NCBI GenBank assembly: GCA_964393825.1
Contig: CAYMUY010000006.1
Span: forward strand, 48,715-112,714
Direction: 5' to 3'
Source: PFJX01 sp964393825
GTDB lineage: Bacteria; Pseudomonadota; Gammaproteobacteria; Burkholderiales; Thiobacillaceae
Length of the DNA: 64,000 nt
Shown: in pieces, positions 1-8,484 of the stretch
Position numbering within the stretch: the stretch's first letter is position 1
Layout of the letters: every line of letters starts with the position of its first letter
The notes under the pieces: model-generated
What the model was told of the DNA's origin: nothing
The model's database searches: none
Seen by the model: only the letters and a program-made list of their open reading frames with translations
Program-made: the position numbers and the translations under genes

Positions 1-1
1 C

Positions 2-1177
2 TTGTATGCCGATATGGGCCATTTTGGACGCCGCCCCATTCAACGGGTCTGGTTCGCCTGCGTCCTGCCGGCGCTGATTCTGAACTACTTCGGCCAGGGC
101 GCGCTCCTGCTCGCCCAACCGGAAACGGTGCGCAATCCATTTTTCAGTCTCGCCCCGGACTGGGCGCTCTATCCCATGGTCGCCCTGGCCACGGCGGCAA
201 CCGTGATCGCTTCCCAGGCTGTCATCTCCGGCGCCTTCTCGGTGACCCGCCAGGTGATCCAGATGGGCTACGCCCCCCGTCTGAACATCCGCCATACCTC
301 GGCGACGGAAGCAGGCCAGATCTACATCCCCTTCGTGAACTGGGCCTTGATGATCGGTGTCGCGCTACTGGTGCTGAGTTTCCGGAACTCGAGCAACCTC
401 GCATCGGCCTACGGGATCGCCGTCACCGGGAACTTCGCCATCAGTACCGTATTGATGTTCGTCGTCATGCGCGTGCGCTGGGATCTCAGTCTTCGGGCCA
501 CCTTGGCCGGCATGCTGATCTTCCTCGGCATCGACCTGGCCTTTTTCGCTGCCAACGCGGTCAAGATCCCGGACGGCGGCTGGTTCCCAATGGTTGTGGC
601 GGGCCTGGTATTTACCTTGCTGGTGACCTGGAAACGCGGCCGCGAGATCGTGGCGCGGCGGTTACATGAGCAAGGGTTGCCGCTGGGCCCTTTCGTAGCG
701 GGTCTGCTCGCGTATCCGCCGTCACGCGTGCCAGGTACCGCGGTCTTCATGACCGCCGACGCCAAGGGCGTTCCATCCGCGCTATTGCATAACCTCAAGC
801 ACAACAAGGTCCTGCACGAACGCGTGGTGATCCTGAACATACGCTATGCCGAAGTGCCCTACGTCCCCTCTGACGACCGTCTGCAGATGGCGGAGCTGGC
901 CGACGGTTTTTTTCACGTCGTCGTCCACTATGGCTTCATGGATGACATCGACATTCCCGGGGCCTTGTCGGAGTGCCCCTGCGGCATGGCGTTCGACATG
1001 ATGGACACCACCTTTTTCTTCAGCCGGGAAAACCTGATTCCCACTCGTGGCGAGGGCATGATGGTCTGGCGCGAACATCTCTTCGCCACCATGGCGCGCA
1101 ACGCCGCCAGTCCCATGACGTTCTTCCGCATTCCCGCCAACCGGGTGGTGGAACTGGGCACCCAGCTCGAGATTTAA
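2..1177 (+). CDS. kup: Kup-type low-affinity potassium uptake protein, 5' end cut by window
   Basis: C-terminal 391 residues of a Kup/TrkD potassium:proton symporter of the inner membrane. The visible part begins in the conserved LYADMGHFG segment, which lies about 235 residues into full-length Kup (about 620-630 residues), so roughly the first third is outside the window. Several hydrophobic segments follow (about residues 15-35, 55-75, 110-160, 165-220). The last 140 residues form the soluble cytoplasmic tail typical of the family, with the HNKVLHERVVIL stretch near residues 263-274. The TTG at position 2 is an internal leucine codon, not a start. The next gene on the same strand starts 218 bases later. 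Confidence 0.95.
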   Translation: MYADMGHFGRRPIQRVWFACVLPALILNYFGQGALLLAQPETVRNPFFSLAPDWALYPMVALATAATVIASQAVISGAFSVTRQVIQMGYAPRLNIRHTSATEAGQIYIPFVNWALMIGVALLVLSFRNSSNLASAYGIAVTGNFAISTVLMFVVMRVRWDLSLRATLAGMLIFLGIDLAFFAANAVKIPDGGWFPMVVAGLVFTLLVTWKRGREIVARRLHEQGLPLGPFVAGLLAYPPSRVPGTAVFMTADAKGVPSALLHNLKHNKVLHERVVILNIRYAEVPYVPSDDRLQMAELADGFFHVVVHYGFMDDIDIPGALSECPCGMAFDMMDTTFFFSRENLIPTRGEGMMVWREHLFATMARNAASPMTFFRIPANRVVELGTQLEI

Positions 1178-1308
1178 CGCGGGAATGCTGCGCGCGTCAT
1201 GACGCCGCGCGACGTCTGCAATTACCGATCCGTATAGAACGCGGCGCATCTTCGGCAAGGATGCGCCACCGCCATGGCCAGGCGCTGACATCCATCCCCC
1301 GCGCCCGC

Positions 1309-1324
1309 TTTACCAAATCGTAAA
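1309..1324. promoter_or_regulatory. Short inverted repeat upstream of the cytochrome operon
   Basis: TTTAC and GTAAA arms (1309-1313 and 1320-1324) flank a six-base spacer about 70 bases before the first cytochrome gene. A separate perfect 12-base palindrome, GCGTCATGACGC, sits at 1194-1205 just after kup. Either could be an operator or a weak hairpin; nothing ties them to a known regulator. I see no convincing sigma-70 promoter in 1178-1395. Confidence 0.25.
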
Positions 1325-1395
1325 AGTCGCCGGCCACCCCGCGCTTCTATCCTCTCGCCATCCCGAATACTCCTGATGAAGAAAGGCGACTGTCC

Positions 1396-2727
1396 ATGCC
1401 CACAAGCCAACCCACCCCTTCCCGCCACGTGTTGCGCGCCACCTGGCCCCTCGCCGCGCTGCTCGCCGCTTCCAGCCTGCCGGCCCATGCCCTGCCCAGT
1501 TTCGCGCGCCAGACCGGCGAGGAGTGCGCCGCCTGCCACATCGGGGCCTTCGGCCCGCAACTCACGCCGCACGGCATGAAGTTCAAACTCGGCGGCTACA
1601 CCGACTTCGACGGCAAGGACGGCCACCTCCCGCTATCCGCCATGCTGGTTGGCTCCTTCGGCCACACCCGCGCGGACACAGACCCCGCCGATAGCCACAG
1701 CAACGACAAGAAAGCCTTGCAGGAGGCGTCGGCTTTCGTGGCCGGGCGCTGGAGCGACCATGTCGGCAGCTTCATCCAGGCCACCACCTCAAGCGCCGAT
1801 CACGGCCGGCTCGCCATGGACAACCTGGACATTCGCTTCGCCTTGCCCACCCAGCATGGCGACAAGGACCTGCTGCTGGGCGCGAGCCTGAACAACAACC
1901 CCACTGTGCAGGACGTACTCAATACCGTCCCAGCCTGGCGCTTCCCCTACATGTCGTCCGAGATGGTGAGCGCGCCCTCGGTGCTGCTGGATGGCGGCAT
2001 CGGCCAGCAGGTGCTGGGCCTTACCGGCTACGCGCTGTGGGACAACCGGTTCTATGGCGAACTGGGCGGCTATCGCGCGCTTTCCCAAAGCTTCCTGGAC
2101 AAGATCAATGTTGGCGCCGACGCCAGGGTGAAGGGAACCGCGCCTTACTGGCGGCTCGGCTACATGAAGGATCTGCACAGCCAGTTCTGGTCCGTCGGCG
2201 CCGTGGGCATGAATGCAGAGATACAGCCCGGTTTTGCCAGCGGCCCCGTCGACAAGTACCGCGACTTCGGGATGGATGCCAGTTACCAGTACCTTGGCGA
2301 CCGCAAGAACATCCTCGCCCTCAATACCAGTTATGTGCGTGAGCGACAGACCCGCGACGCCAGTGTCGCTGCTGGCGACGCCGCCACTCTCAGGGGCAAG
2401 CTCAATCGCTTCGACCTCTCCGGCTCCTGGCATTACGACCAGGCTTATGGCCTGACCGCCAGCTACTTCAACATCACCGGCGACGCCGACGCCACCCTGT
2501 ATGGCAGCGCGTCCGGCAGGCCCGACACGCGTGGTTACACCCTCCAGGCTGACTGGACCCCCTATGGAAAGGAAAATTCGTGGGGCGCCCCCTGGGCCAA
2601 CCTGCGTCTGGGCCTGCAATACACCTGGTACAGCCGTTTCCTGGGTGACAAGACCAACTATGACGGTAGTGGTCGCAATGCCAGCGACAACAACACCCTC
2701 TACGCCTTCGTCTGGACGTCCTTCTGA
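1396..2727 (+). CDS. Cyc2-like fused monoheme cytochrome / outer-membrane beta-barrel
   Basis: Predicted outer-membrane electron-transfer protein of 443 residues. A signal peptide (residues 1-32, ending PAHA) is followed by a single heme motif CAACH (C44, C47, H48) in the context LPSFARQTGEECAACH and then PQLTPHGMKFKLGGYT. This matches the N-terminal signature known for the Cyc2 family (A-P-x-FARQTG-CxxCH, then a P-x-L/FK-x-x-GY element). The remaining 370 residues are rich in alternating aromatic/polar strands and end in phenylalanine (WTSF), as outer-membrane barrels do. The length fits Cyc2 fusions. It differs from the usual FGR element, which here reads HGM. Cyc2 oxidises extracellular Fe(II) in iron oxidisers, but distant homologues occur in bacteria not known to do so, so the donor is unknown. 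It is the first gene of a four-gene cytochrome operon. Confidence 0.75.
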   Translation: MPTSQPTPSRHVLRATWPLAALLAASSLPAHALPSFARQTGEECAACHIGAFGPQLTPHGMKFKLGGYTDFDGKDGHLPLSAMLVGSFGHTRADTDPADSHSNDKKALQEASAFVAGRWSDHVGSFIQATTSSADHGRLAMDNLDIRFALPTQHGDKDLLLGASLNNNPTVQDVLNTVPAWRFPYMSSEMVSAPSVLLDGGIGQQVLGLTGYALWDNRFYGELGGYRALSQSFLDKINVGADARVKGTAPYWRLGYMKDLHSQFWSVGAVGMNAEIQPGFASGPVDKYRDFGMDASYQYLGDRKNILALNTSYVRERQTRDASVAAGDAATLRGKLNRFDLSGSWHYDQAYGLTASYFNITGDADATLYGSASGRPDTRGYTLQADWTPYGKENSWGAPWANLRLGLQYTWYSRFLGDKTNYDGSGRNASDNNTLYAFVWTSF

Positions 2728-2738
2728 GCGTGCAAACC

Positions 2739-3107
2739 ATGACATCGCATCCCGGATTGATTCTCCTCCTCGCCGTGCTGCTCTCGCCGGCTGCCCGTGC
2801 CAACGACATCGAACATGGCGCCAAGGTATTCGACACGGAATGCGCCGAATGCCACAGCGCCAAGCCTGGCAAGAACAGGAAAGGTCCAAGCCTGTTCGCA
2901 GTCGCCGGACGCGACGCCGCCAGCGTCTCCGACTATCCCTACTCCGAGGCCATGAAGCACAGTGGCATCGTATGGAGCAACGACAAACTGGATGCCTACG
3001 TCGCCGCCCCGCGCAAGCTCGTGCCGGGCTGCAAGATGAAATACGACGGCCTCGACAATGCCGGTTCGCGCGCCGACCTCATCGCCTTCCTGAACACGAC
3101 TCGCTGA
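2739..3107 (+). CDS. Class I (c2-type) monoheme cytochrome c
   Basis: Small periplasmic electron carrier of about 122 residues. A signal peptide (residues 1-21) precedes the heme motif CAECH (C35, C38, H39), and a methionine in GCKMKYDGL (M100) is the likely sixth heme ligand, as in mitochondrial-type and c2 cytochromes. KGPSLFAVAGR and the YSEAMKHSGIVWS segment are typical of this class. I chose the ATG at 2739; an in-frame GTG at 2730 would add three residues. It begins 11 bases after the Cyc2-like gene and probably accepts electrons from it in the periplasm (inferred from order). Confidence 0.9.
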   Translation: MTSHPGLILLLAVLLSPAARANDIEHGAKVFDTECAECHSAKPGKNRKGPSLFAVAGRDAASVSDYPYSEAMKHSGIVWSNDKLDAYVAAPRKLVPGCKMKYDGLDNAGSRADLIAFLNTTR

Positions 3108-3116
3108 GAAACCATC

Positions 3117-3548
3117 ATGCCGCTCAAACCTCTGCTGTATTGCCTCCCGCTACTGGTCAGCCTCACCGCCCACGCCGCCGACCCGGACGACATGATCAAG
3201 TTTCGCAAGAACCTGATGAACGCCAATGGAGGCCTGATGGGCGCAGCCAACGCCCTGATTCAGGGCAAGGTCGAGTACAAGGGGCAACTGGCGGACTATG
3301 CCAAGGCCCTGGAAGCGCTCAACAGGGACTTGGCCGCGCTGTTTCCGACAGGTAGCAACGCGGGAGACACCGACGCACAGGCAGACATCTGGAACAAGCG
3401 CGCGGCGTTTGAACACCGTGCCCAGGATACCCAGGTCCGGGCCGCTGCCTTCGCCAGGGCCGCAAGCGGCCACGACCCGAAAGTCGCGGAAAAATTCAAG
3501 GCGCTGTCCGAAGCCTGCAAGAGTTGCCACAAGGACTTCCGCAAGTGA
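3117..3548 (+). CDS. Cytochrome c' (class II cytochrome c)
   Basis: Periplasmic four-helix-bundle cytochrome of 143 residues. The signal peptide ends after HAA near residue 21, and the heme motif CKSCH (C134, C137, H138) lies at the extreme C-terminus, the hallmark of cytochrome c'. The early motif MIKFRKNLMNANGG matches the first helix of the family. Cytochromes c' usually hold five-coordinate heme and bind NO or CO, so a role in NO tolerance during denitrification is as likely as plain electron transfer. It lies 9 bases after the c2-type cytochrome and overlaps the following diheme gene by 4 bases. Confidence 0.9.
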   Translation: MPLKPLLYCLPLLVSLTAHAADPDDMIKFRKNLMNANGGLMGAANALIQGKVEYKGQLADYAKALEALNRDLAALFPTGSNAGDTDAQADIWNKRAAFEHRAQDTQVRAAAFARAASGHDPKVAEKFKALSEACKSCHKDFRK

Positions 3549-4444
3549 AGGCAGCCTTGATGGCAGCCATCCTGCTTGCCTCCTTCGCCAGTGGCGCCGG
3601 GGCCGATACAGCCATGAGTCGGGGTGAATTCCTCTACAAACTGTCCGGCTGCGAAAACTGCCACACCGACCGCGAACACAATGGCGCTCGCCTGGCGGGC
3701 GGCCGCAGGCTGGTCACGCCACTGGGCACATTCCACACGCCCAACATCACGCCGGACAGGGAAACCGGCATCGGCCGCTGGCGAGAGGCGGACTTCATCC
3801 GCGCCCTGCGCGAGGGCAGGAGTCCGACCGGCGCCAACTACTATCCCAGCTTCCCTTACACCTCCTACACGCAACTGTCCGATGCGGACATGAAGGCACT
3901 CTGGGCCTATCTGCGCACGGTACCGGCAGTGCATAGCGCCAACACCCCGCACGAGTTGCCCTGGTATCTGCGTTTCCGCCCCCTGATCAGCCTCTGGAAA
4001 TGGCTGTATTTCACTGCCGGCGCCTTCCAGCCCGTCGCGACCCAGTCCGCCGCGTGGAATCGTGGCGCCTATCTGGTCCGGGGCGCCGCTCATTGCGGCG
4101 AATGCCACACTCCGCGCAATCGGTTGGGAGGCTATCGCAAGGGGGAACTGCTGGCCGGCAGCCTGGCCGGCCCGGAAGGCGGTGTGGTCCCCAACATCAC
4201 CCCGGACAGCACTTTCGGCATCGGCCGCTGGAAGCGCCCTGAGCTGGTGCAATACCTGGGTTCTGGCGCCCGTCCGGACGGCGACTTCGCGGGCGGCCTG
4301 ATGGCGGAAGTCATCGATAACGGCCTGAAATACCTGCCCGCCGGCGATCTCGATGCAATCGCCCGCTATGTGGAAGCCGTCCCTGCCGTCGCGAACCCGG
4401 TACACAAGCGCAAGAAAGACAAACAAGGCGATTCAGGTTACTGA
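3545..4444 (+). CDS. Diheme cytochrome c (dehydrogenase-subunit-like)
   Basis: Periplasmic or membrane-anchored diheme cytochrome, 299 residues. GTG start at 3545 overlaps the previous stop (GTGA) and gives a clean signal peptide MKAALMAAILLASFASGAGA. Two heme motifs, CENCH (C36-H40) and CGECH (C184-H188), are each followed by an NITPD...GIGRW element, showing an internal duplication. This pattern is known from cytochrome c subunits of membrane alcohol, aldehyde and gluconate dehydrogenases, but no dehydrogenase is encoded here. A hydrophobic stretch around residues 140-160 (PWYLRFRPLISLWKWLYF) separates the two domains. As the last gene of the Cyc2-like operon it may link the periplasmic carriers to the inner-membrane chain. 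Confidence 0.88.
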   Translation: MKAALMAAILLASFASGAGADTAMSRGEFLYKLSGCENCHTDREHNGARLAGGRRLVTPLGTFHTPNITPDRETGIGRWREADFIRALREGRSPTGANYYPSFPYTSYTQLSDADMKALWAYLRTVPAVHSANTPHELPWYLRFRPLISLWKWLYFTAGAFQPVATQSAAWNRGAYLVRGAAHCGECHTPRNRLGGYRKGELLAGSLAGPEGGVVPNITPDSTFGIGRWKRPELVQYLGSGARPDGDFAGGLMAEVIDNGLKYLPAGDLDAIARYVEAVPAVANPVHKRKKDKQGDSGY

Positions 4445-4508
4445 CAGGAATGCATAGTGGCGCGGTGGATCAGGTCACCTCCCGCGTGAGGGCATGGCAA
4501 CGATCGTC

Positions 4509-5153
4509 TCAACTTGCCAAGGGTGTGCCATGAGCCGCCAACCAGAGATCGATGTCCACTTTCAGTTCGCCCAGGGAACGGTAGCCGGTGGCGAGTACCT
4601 GATGCTGCTCGTCCCGCTGCGCGACCAGCGTGGGAAAGCCCTTCACTTGCAGGTTTCGCGCCATCTGGAAATGGGCACGGGTTTTCGCCCGGACCTTCTC
4701 CGACCCGAAAGCAGCCAGAAAGGCGGTCTTCTCCACCCCCAGCCCCTCCGCCAGGCCGGCAAGGACCTCGGCATGGGTCACCTCCCGGCCTTCGCCGTAG
4801 AAGGCCATCTGGATCGCCTTGAACAAGGGGAACACCGCTGTCGTGGACAGTTCTGCCATGGCGACCACGGCGCGGCAGGCGGGTTCGGTGTCGTAGACGA
4901 AGCCCTCGCCCAGGGCCCCTTCGAACAGAAAGGTCTGTCCGGTTTTTTCATGAACATCATGCCAGTGGTGGAGTATTTCCTGCCGCGCCCTGGCGCTCAT
5001 GGCTTCCGTCGTGCCGACGCGCAGACCGCCGAGGATCAGGGCCACCTTCAGACGGTCCCGGTATTCCTCCCGAATCGCCTCGATGACCGGCGAGAAGCCC
5101 CAGCACCAGGAGCACATGGGATCGGCGAAATACCAGAGGACAGGGTCTTGCAT
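4509..5153 (-). CDS. DsbA-family thioredoxin-fold oxidoreductase
   Basis: Protein of 214 residues with the thioredoxin-like motif CSWC in DPMCSWCWGF near the N-terminus, the long helical insertion of the DsbA/FrnE superfamily, and a late cis-proline element KGFPTLVAQ. There is no signal peptide, so it should be cytoplasmic, like FrnE-type proteins. The start was set at 5153, where GGGAG precedes the ATG; a longer in-frame reading upstream has no such site and would overlap the neighbouring gene. It is the distal gene of a minus-strand run and converges on the cytochrome operon across 64 bases. Its substrate is unknown. Confidence 0.85.
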   Translation of the reverse strand: MQDPVLWYFADPMCSWCWGFSPVIEAIREEYRDRLKVALILGGLRVGTTEAMSARARQEILHHWHDVHEKTGQTFLFEGALGEGFVYDTEPACRAVVAMAELSTTAVFPLFKAIQMAFYGEGREVTHAEVLAGLAEGLGVEKTAFLAAFGSEKVRAKTRAHFQMARNLQVKGFPTLVAQRDEQHQVLATGYRSLGELKVDIDLWLAAHGTPLAS

Positions 5154-5169
5154 GCGCTCTCCCGTTTCT

Positions 5170-5898
5170 TCAGAAGCGCTCGCCCGCGCGCAGATAGCGC
5201 CACTGTGCGGGCGGCAGCTTGCCCAGGGAGACGCTGCCAAGGCGCAAGCGTTTCAACGCCACCAGCCGCAGCCCGACGGCCTCGCACATGTGCGCGACCT
5301 GACCGGGTTGGGCGCCTTTCATGGCAATGCGCAAGCGGGCTTCGTTCTGCCAGCTGACCTTGATCGCGGCAGGTACACGGCCATTGAAGCGGATCCCCTG
5401 GTTCAGCCGTTCGAGTCCACCGGCGGCCAGTTCGCCAGCCACTTCCGCGACGAGTTCGTGTTCCACGCTGGCGGCGTTTTCCGTCAGCTTGCGCGCCACG
5501 CGCCAGTCCTGGGTGTAGACGACGAGGCCACTGGCGCCGGTTTCCAGCGGCACGCAGGCGGTGAGTCGGGTGAAATGCATTTTCAGCGGGCGGATGCCGG
5601 AGGCATCTTCCGGCCACAGCCCGGCGGCTGCCAGCAGCTGCGCGGCGGGCTGGCCCACTTCGTCATGACCTGTGAAATAGCCGGGCGGCTTGTGCAGCAG
5701 CAGGGTGACGGGTTCGGTCTGGCCGGGGTTGGCCTCGGGGTCAACTTCGATCGCTTGATCGGCGACGCGAAACTGCGGTTCCTCGACCACGACGCCCGCC
5801 ACCCTGACCCAGCCGCCGGCGATGAGCTGCTCGGCCTCACGGCGCGAGCAGCCGCGCAGTTCGGCGACACGTTTGGCAAGGCGGACGGAATCGGTCAT
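5170..5898 (-). CDS. RluB/RluF-family rRNA pseudouridine synthase with an altered catalytic motif
   Basis: Protein of 242 residues with an N-terminal S4 RNA-binding domain (residues about 3-50, RLAKRVAELRGCSRREAEQL) followed by a pseudouridine synthase domain (LLLHKPPGY at 67-75). Members isomerise a uridine in 23S rRNA. In this family the catalytic aspartate normally lies in G-R-L-D-x-x-S/T-x-GL; here the aligned segment reads VPLETGASGLVVYTQD, placing glutamate (E119) where aspartate is expected and losing the GR. The rest of the fold (RVARKLTE, EHEL) is intact, so this is not a decayed gene. Either it is a specialised lineage or its activity is changed. It starts 69 bases downstream of proB on the same strand. 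Confidence 0.82.
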   Translation of the reverse strand: MTDSVRLAKRVAELRGCSRREAEQLIAGGWVRVAGVVVEEPQFRVADQAIEVDPEANPGQTEPVTLLLHKPPGYFTGHDEVGQPAAQLLAAAGLWPEDASGIRPLKMHFTRLTACVPLETGASGLVVYTQDWRVARKLTENAASVEHELVAEVAGELAAGGLERLNQGIRFNGRVPAAIKVSWQNEARLRIAMKGAQPGQVAHMCEAVGLRLVALKRLRLGSVSLGKLPPAQWRYLRAGERF

Positions 5899-5967
5899 GG
5901 CGGGCAGCGTGGGCGGATGGCCGGCGAGTTTACCGCTCCCGTCCAGGGCCGCGATGCTCGGGATGCG

Positions 5968-7089
5968 CTACAGCAGCACCAGGTTGTCACGATGGATGAG
6001 TTCCGCCTCGTCCATGTAACCGAGCAGCGTGGCGATGTGTGAACTGGGATGTCGAGCGATGCGGCGGGCCTCGTCGGCGCCATAGTTGACCAGACCGCGG
6101 GCGATGTCCTGGCCGTCTGGGCCGATGCAGGCCACCACCTCGCCGCGATGGAAACTGCCGATGACTTCCGCCACGCCGATCGGCAACAAGCTCTTGCCCT
6201 GTTCGCGCAGGGCACGCGTGGCGCCCTCGTCCAGCTTCAGGCGGCCGCGCACCTGCAAGTGGTCGGCCAGCCACTGGCGCCGTGCGGCAAGGGGTTCGCG
6301 GCGGGCCAGGAGCTGGGTGCCGATCGCCTCGCCGGCGCCGAGGCGGGCGAGGACCTCCTCTTCGCGACCGCTGACGATGACCGTGTGCGCGCCACTGCGG
6401 GCGGCACGCTTGGCCGCCAGTATCTTGGTCAGCATGCCGCCGGTGCCCACGCTGGAACCGGCGCCGCCGGCCATCGCTTCCAGTTCGGGGGTACCGGCGA
6501 TGGCCTCATGGATGAACTCGGCATCCGGGTGCTTGCGCGGGTCGGCACTGTAGAGGCCGCGCTGGTCGGTGAGGATGATGAGCGCGTCGGCCTCGATCAG
6601 GTTGGCCACCAGGGCGCCAAGGGTGTCGTTGTCGCCGACCTTGATTTCCTCGGTGGTGACCGTGTCGTTCTCGTTGATGATCGGGATGACCTGGAGTTCC
6701 AGCAGCGTGCGCAGGGTGGAACGGGCATTGAGGTAACGCTCGCGGTCGGCGAGATCGGCATGGGTCAGCAGGATTTGGGCGCAGTGCAGACCATGGGCGC
6801 GAAAACTGCGTTCGTAGGCCTCGATCAGGCCCATCTGGCCAACGGCGGCGGCGGCCTGGAGTTCATTGAGCACGGCCGGACGCTTCTTCCAGCCGAGCCG
6901 GTTGATGCCCTCGGCAATGGCGCCACTGGAGACCAGCACGACTTCCTTGCCCATTTCCCGCAGGCGGGCAATCTGGGCCGACCACAGTGCCAACCGCTCA
7001 TGGTCGAGGCCGCGGCCGTCGTTGGTCACCAGGCTGCTGCCGACCTTCACCACCAGGCGACTGGCGTCGGCGACGACGGAACGGTTCAT
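5968..7089 (-). CDS. proB: Glutamate 5-kinase
   Basis: Catalyses ATP-dependent phosphorylation of glutamate, the first step of proline synthesis. The 373 residues have an amino acid kinase domain (VVKVGSSLVTNDG near the start, VPIINENDTV region, FGDNDTLGA-like KVGDNDTLGALVANL) and a C-terminal PUA domain (from about residue 275). Length matches E. coli ProB (367). The start at 7089 is preceded by GGGAGG and overlaps the obgE stop as ATGA, indicating translational coupling. An obgE-proB pair is a common betaproteobacterial order. proA is not in the window. Confidence 0.96.
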   Translation of the reverse strand: MNRSVVADASRLVVKVGSSLVTNDGRGLDHERLALWSAQIARLREMGKEVVLVSSGAIAEGINRLGWKKRPAVLNELQAAAAVGQMGLIEAYERSFRAHGLHCAQILLTHADLADRERYLNARSTLRTLLELQVIPIINENDTVTTEEIKVGDNDTLGALVANLIEADALIILTDQRGLYSADPRKHPDAEFIHEAIAGTPELEAMAGGAGSSVGTGGMLTKILAAKRAARSGAHTVIVSGREEEVLARLGAGEAIGTQLLARREPLAARRQWLADHLQVRGRLKLDEGATRALREQGKSLLPIGVAEVIGSFHRGEVVACIGPDGQDIARGLVNYGADEARRIARHPSSHIATLLGYMDEAELIHRDNLVLL

Positions 7090-8126
7090 GCCGCCTCCCC
7101 CGCCTCCGCGGCAGCACGGCATTGCTGCAGATGCTCCATGACGGCGAACACCAGCGGCTGGCAGCCGCCACCATTGATCGCGGAAATGGCGAACACCGGG
7201 CCTTCCCAGGCAAAGGCCTTGATGAAGGCGGCAACCCGCTCGGCGCGTTCCGTCTCGGGGATCAGGTCGGTTTTATTCAACACCAGCCAGCGCGGCTTGG
7301 CGTGCAGGTCTTCGTCGTACTTGCGCAGTTCCTCGACGATGGCGCGCGCATCCTTGACCGGATCGGCATCCGGGTCGAACGGTGCCAGGTCGACCAGATG
7401 CAGCAGCAGGTTGGTGCGCGCGAGATGGCGGAGGAACTGGTGGCCGAGGCCGGCCCCCTCGGCGGCCCCCTCGATCAGCCCGGGGATGTCGGCGACCACG
7501 AAACTGCGCTCACTGTCGACCCGCACCACGCCGAGATTGGGGGCCAGGGTGGTGAAGGGATAATCCGCCACCTTGGGTTTGGCCGCGGAAATCGCGCGGA
7601 TCAGGGTGGATTTGCCGGCATTGGGCATGCCCAGCAGGCCGACGTCGGCCAGCACCTTCAGTTCCAGGTGCAGGCGCAGTTCCTCGCCCTCCTCACCCGA
7701 CGTGGTCTGGCGCGGCGCCCGATTGGTGCTGGACTTGAAGTGCAGGTTGCCCAGCCCCCCCTTGCCGCCCTTGGCGACCAGGGCGCGCTGGCCGTCCGCC
7801 GCGAGATCGGCGATCAGGTCACCGGTTTCGTCATTGGTGATCACCGTACCCACCGGCACCCGCAAGGTGAGGTCGTCGCCGCCCTTGCCGTAGCAATCGG
7901 CACCGCGACCGTTCTCGCCGCTTTTCGCGCGATAGGTCCGGATGAAGCGGTATTCGACCAGGGTGTTGATGTTGCGGTCGGCTTCCGCCCAGATGCTGCC
8001 GCCCTTGCCGCCGTCGCCGCCGTCGGGGCCGCCCATCGGAATGAACTTCTCGCGGCGGAAGGAGGCGGAGCCGTTGCCGCCGCGTCCCGCGATGACGTCG
8101 ATGCGGGCTTCGTCGATGAATTTCAT
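7086..8126 (-). CDS. obgE: Obg-family GTPase ObgE/CgtA
   Basis: Essential GTPase that binds the 50S subunit and takes part in ribosome assembly and stress control. The 346 residues begin with the glycine-rich Obg fold (residues 1-158, with GGDGGKGG), followed by the G domain with P-loop GMPNAGKS (166-173), DIPG switch, and NKTD. The C-terminal extension is short and basic/alanine-rich. It lies after rplU-rpmA, the usual bacterial order, but a terminator hairpin separates rpmA from it. Its stop overlaps the proB start. Confidence 0.97.
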   Translation of the reverse strand: MKFIDEARIDVIAGRGGNGSASFRREKFIPMGGPDGGDGGKGGSIWAEADRNINTLVEYRFIRTYRAKSGENGRGADCYGKGGDDLTLRVPVGTVITNDETGDLIADLAADGQRALVAKGGKGGLGNLHFKSSTNRAPRQTTSGEEGEELRLHLELKVLADVGLLGMPNAGKSTLIRAISAAKPKVADYPFTTLAPNLGVVRVDSERSFVVADIPGLIEGAAEGAGLGHQFLRHLARTNLLLHLVDLAPFDPDADPVKDARAIVEELRKYDEDLHAKPRWLVLNKTDLIPETERAERVAAFIKAFAWEGPVFAISAINGGGCQPLVFAVMEHLQQCRAAAEAGEAA

Positions 8127-8154
8127 GGGTTGACCTGGGAGAAACGCCTTAAAT

Positions 8155-8182
8155 GAAAAAAGCCCTATCCGGGGATAGGGCT
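8155..8182 (-). terminator. Intrinsic terminator after rpmA
   Basis: On the minus strand AGCCCTAT and ATAGGGCT form an 8-bp stem (8161-8168 with 8175-8182) around a GC-rich loop, followed by a T-run at 8160-8155. It should stop most rplU-rpmA transcripts before obgE, so obgE probably depends on read-through or its own promoter. Confidence 0.85.
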
Positions 8183-8202
8183 CCTGCGGGAGGCTTGGAG
8201 GC

Positions 8203-8466
8203 TTACGCCGCGACCGGCACCACGTTGACCGTGCGGCGCTGACGCTCGCCCTTCACGGTGAATTCGACCACACCGTCCACCTTGGCGAACAGAGTGTAGT
8301 CCTTGCCCACACCGACGTTCAGGCCGGCATGGAACTGGGTGCCGCGCTGACGCACCAGGATGTTGCCGGCGGGCACGAACTGGCCGCCATAGCGCTTGAC
8401 GCCGAGCATCTTCGGCTTGGAGTCGCGACCGTTACGGGAACTGCCGCCTGCTTTCTTGTGTGCCAT
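8203..8466 (-). CDS. rpmA: 50S ribosomal protein L27
   Basis: 87-residue ribosomal protein L27, part of the large subunit near the peptidyl transferase centre. The N-terminus MAHKKAGGSSRNGRDS and the GGQFVPAGNILVRQRGT segment are diagnostic. It follows rplU by 18 bases and is co-transcribed with it. Length is normal for the family. Confidence 0.98.
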   Translation of the reverse strand: MAHKKAGGSSRNGRDSKPKMLGVKRYGGQFVPAGNILVRQRGTQFHAGLNVGVGKDYTLFAKVDGVVEFTVKGERQRRTVNVVPVAA

Positions 8467-8484
8467 GTGTATCTACTCCTGCTA

